From NCBI GenBank assembly GCA_016177315.1, contig JACOVN010000059.1, positions 1 to 6,663 of the forward strand: a stretch of DNA of 6,663 nucleotides. Reading direction: 5' to 3'. The notes under the pieces are model-generated. The model had not been told where the DNA came from, did no database searches, and saw only the letters and a program-made list of their open reading frames with translations. This document shows positions 6,582-6,663 of the stretch, piece after piece; within the stretch, counting starts at the first letter, position 1, and each line of letters begins with the position of its first letter. The translations under genes were made by a program, and so were the position numbers. This DNA is from Candidatus Woesearchaeota archaeon. GTDB taxonomy: Archaea > Nanobdellota > Nanobdellia > Woesearchaeales > UBA12501.

Positions 6582-6600
6582 CAAAAACCAAAGGTTTTTG
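6582..6600 (+). terminator. Hairpin, likely 3' end signal
   Basis: CAAAAACC (6582-6589) pairs perfectly with GGTTTTTG (6593-6600) across an AAA loop: an eight-base stem 40 bases after the stop of the SpoIIM-like gene. The right arm includes five T residues, so it may end transcription as a T-rich signal rather than as a classical hairpin-plus-T-run terminator. It could also belong to the repeat-like structure that follows. Confidence 0.4.
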
Positions 6601-6608
6601 AGCACCAT

Positions 6609-6657
6609 CGAAAAGCCTTCATCTCCACGCTGAAGCGTGGAGCTTTCGGCTTATTCG
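6609..6657. repeat. Long two-part inverted repeat, possible mobile-element end or structured RNA
   Basis: The inner stem is CTCCACGC (6623-6630) with GCGTGGAG (6635-6642) around a TGAA loop, eight perfect pairs. A 5x5 internal loop (6618-6622 and 6643-6647) separates it from an outer stem: CGAAAAGCC (6609-6617) pairs with GGCTT (6648-6652) and TTCG (6654-6657), leaving A6653 bulged, nine pairs in all. Such imperfect hairpins with G/C-rich tips are typical of IS200/IS605 ends and REP-like elements, but no transposase or TnpB is visible in this window. The strand cannot be assigned. Confidence 0.45.
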
Positions 6658-6663
6658 AGGTAA

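Noticed and set aside
6312..6608. Minus-strand open frames opposite the SpoIIM-like gene and other antisense frames
   Set aside because: They run antisense to well-supported genes, lack promoters and have no recognisable protein features.

Overview
The window looks archaeal. Three TATA-like boxes of the form TTTAAATA or TTTATAAA lie upstream of gene starts. Two of them are centred about 27 bases before an ATG, which is the spacing of leaderless archaeal transcripts. One start also has a GAGGTG ribosome-binding site. The protein set (a SpoIIM-family membrane protein, a Cdc48-type AAA ATPase, a membrane-anchored ectodomain with a Thr/Glu/Arg-rich stalk) would fit a DPANN-like or other uncultivated archaeon, but the lineage is inference and no marker gene is present.

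Layout. Bases 1-3483 hold four minus-strand genes that read leftwards and look like one operon. In order of transcription they are: a small membrane-anchored helical protein (3483-3046), a P-loop ATPase (3049-2039, overlapping by ATGA), a long coiled-coil protein (1986-1036), and a classical AAA ATPase (1033 to beyond base 1, so its C-terminus is missing). A TATA-like box lies at 3510-3517. Bases 3487-3681 are non-coding as far as I can see. Bases 4851-3682 (minus) encode a 389-residue protein that I do not recognise, with its own promoter. Bases 5583-4945 (minus) encode a 212-residue membrane-anchored extracytoplasmic protein. It is divergent from a plus-strand SpoIIM/DUF95-family protein at 5694-6542; the two starts are 110 bases apart and each has its own TATA box. 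Bases 6543-6663 hold two strong hairpins, the second with a long imperfect extension that resembles a transposon end or a structured RNA.

How they may work together. The operon alternates helical scaffold-like proteins with ATPases: anchor, ATPase, coiled coil, AAA ATPase. Both ATPases keep the Walker A motif and the catalytic Walker B Glu but lack the usual Walker B Asp (Asn in one, Pro in the other). I infer a membrane-tethered remodelling or segregation machine. Nothing in the sequence names its substrate, and I cannot match the set to a described system. This operon is the best candidate in the window for something undescribed.
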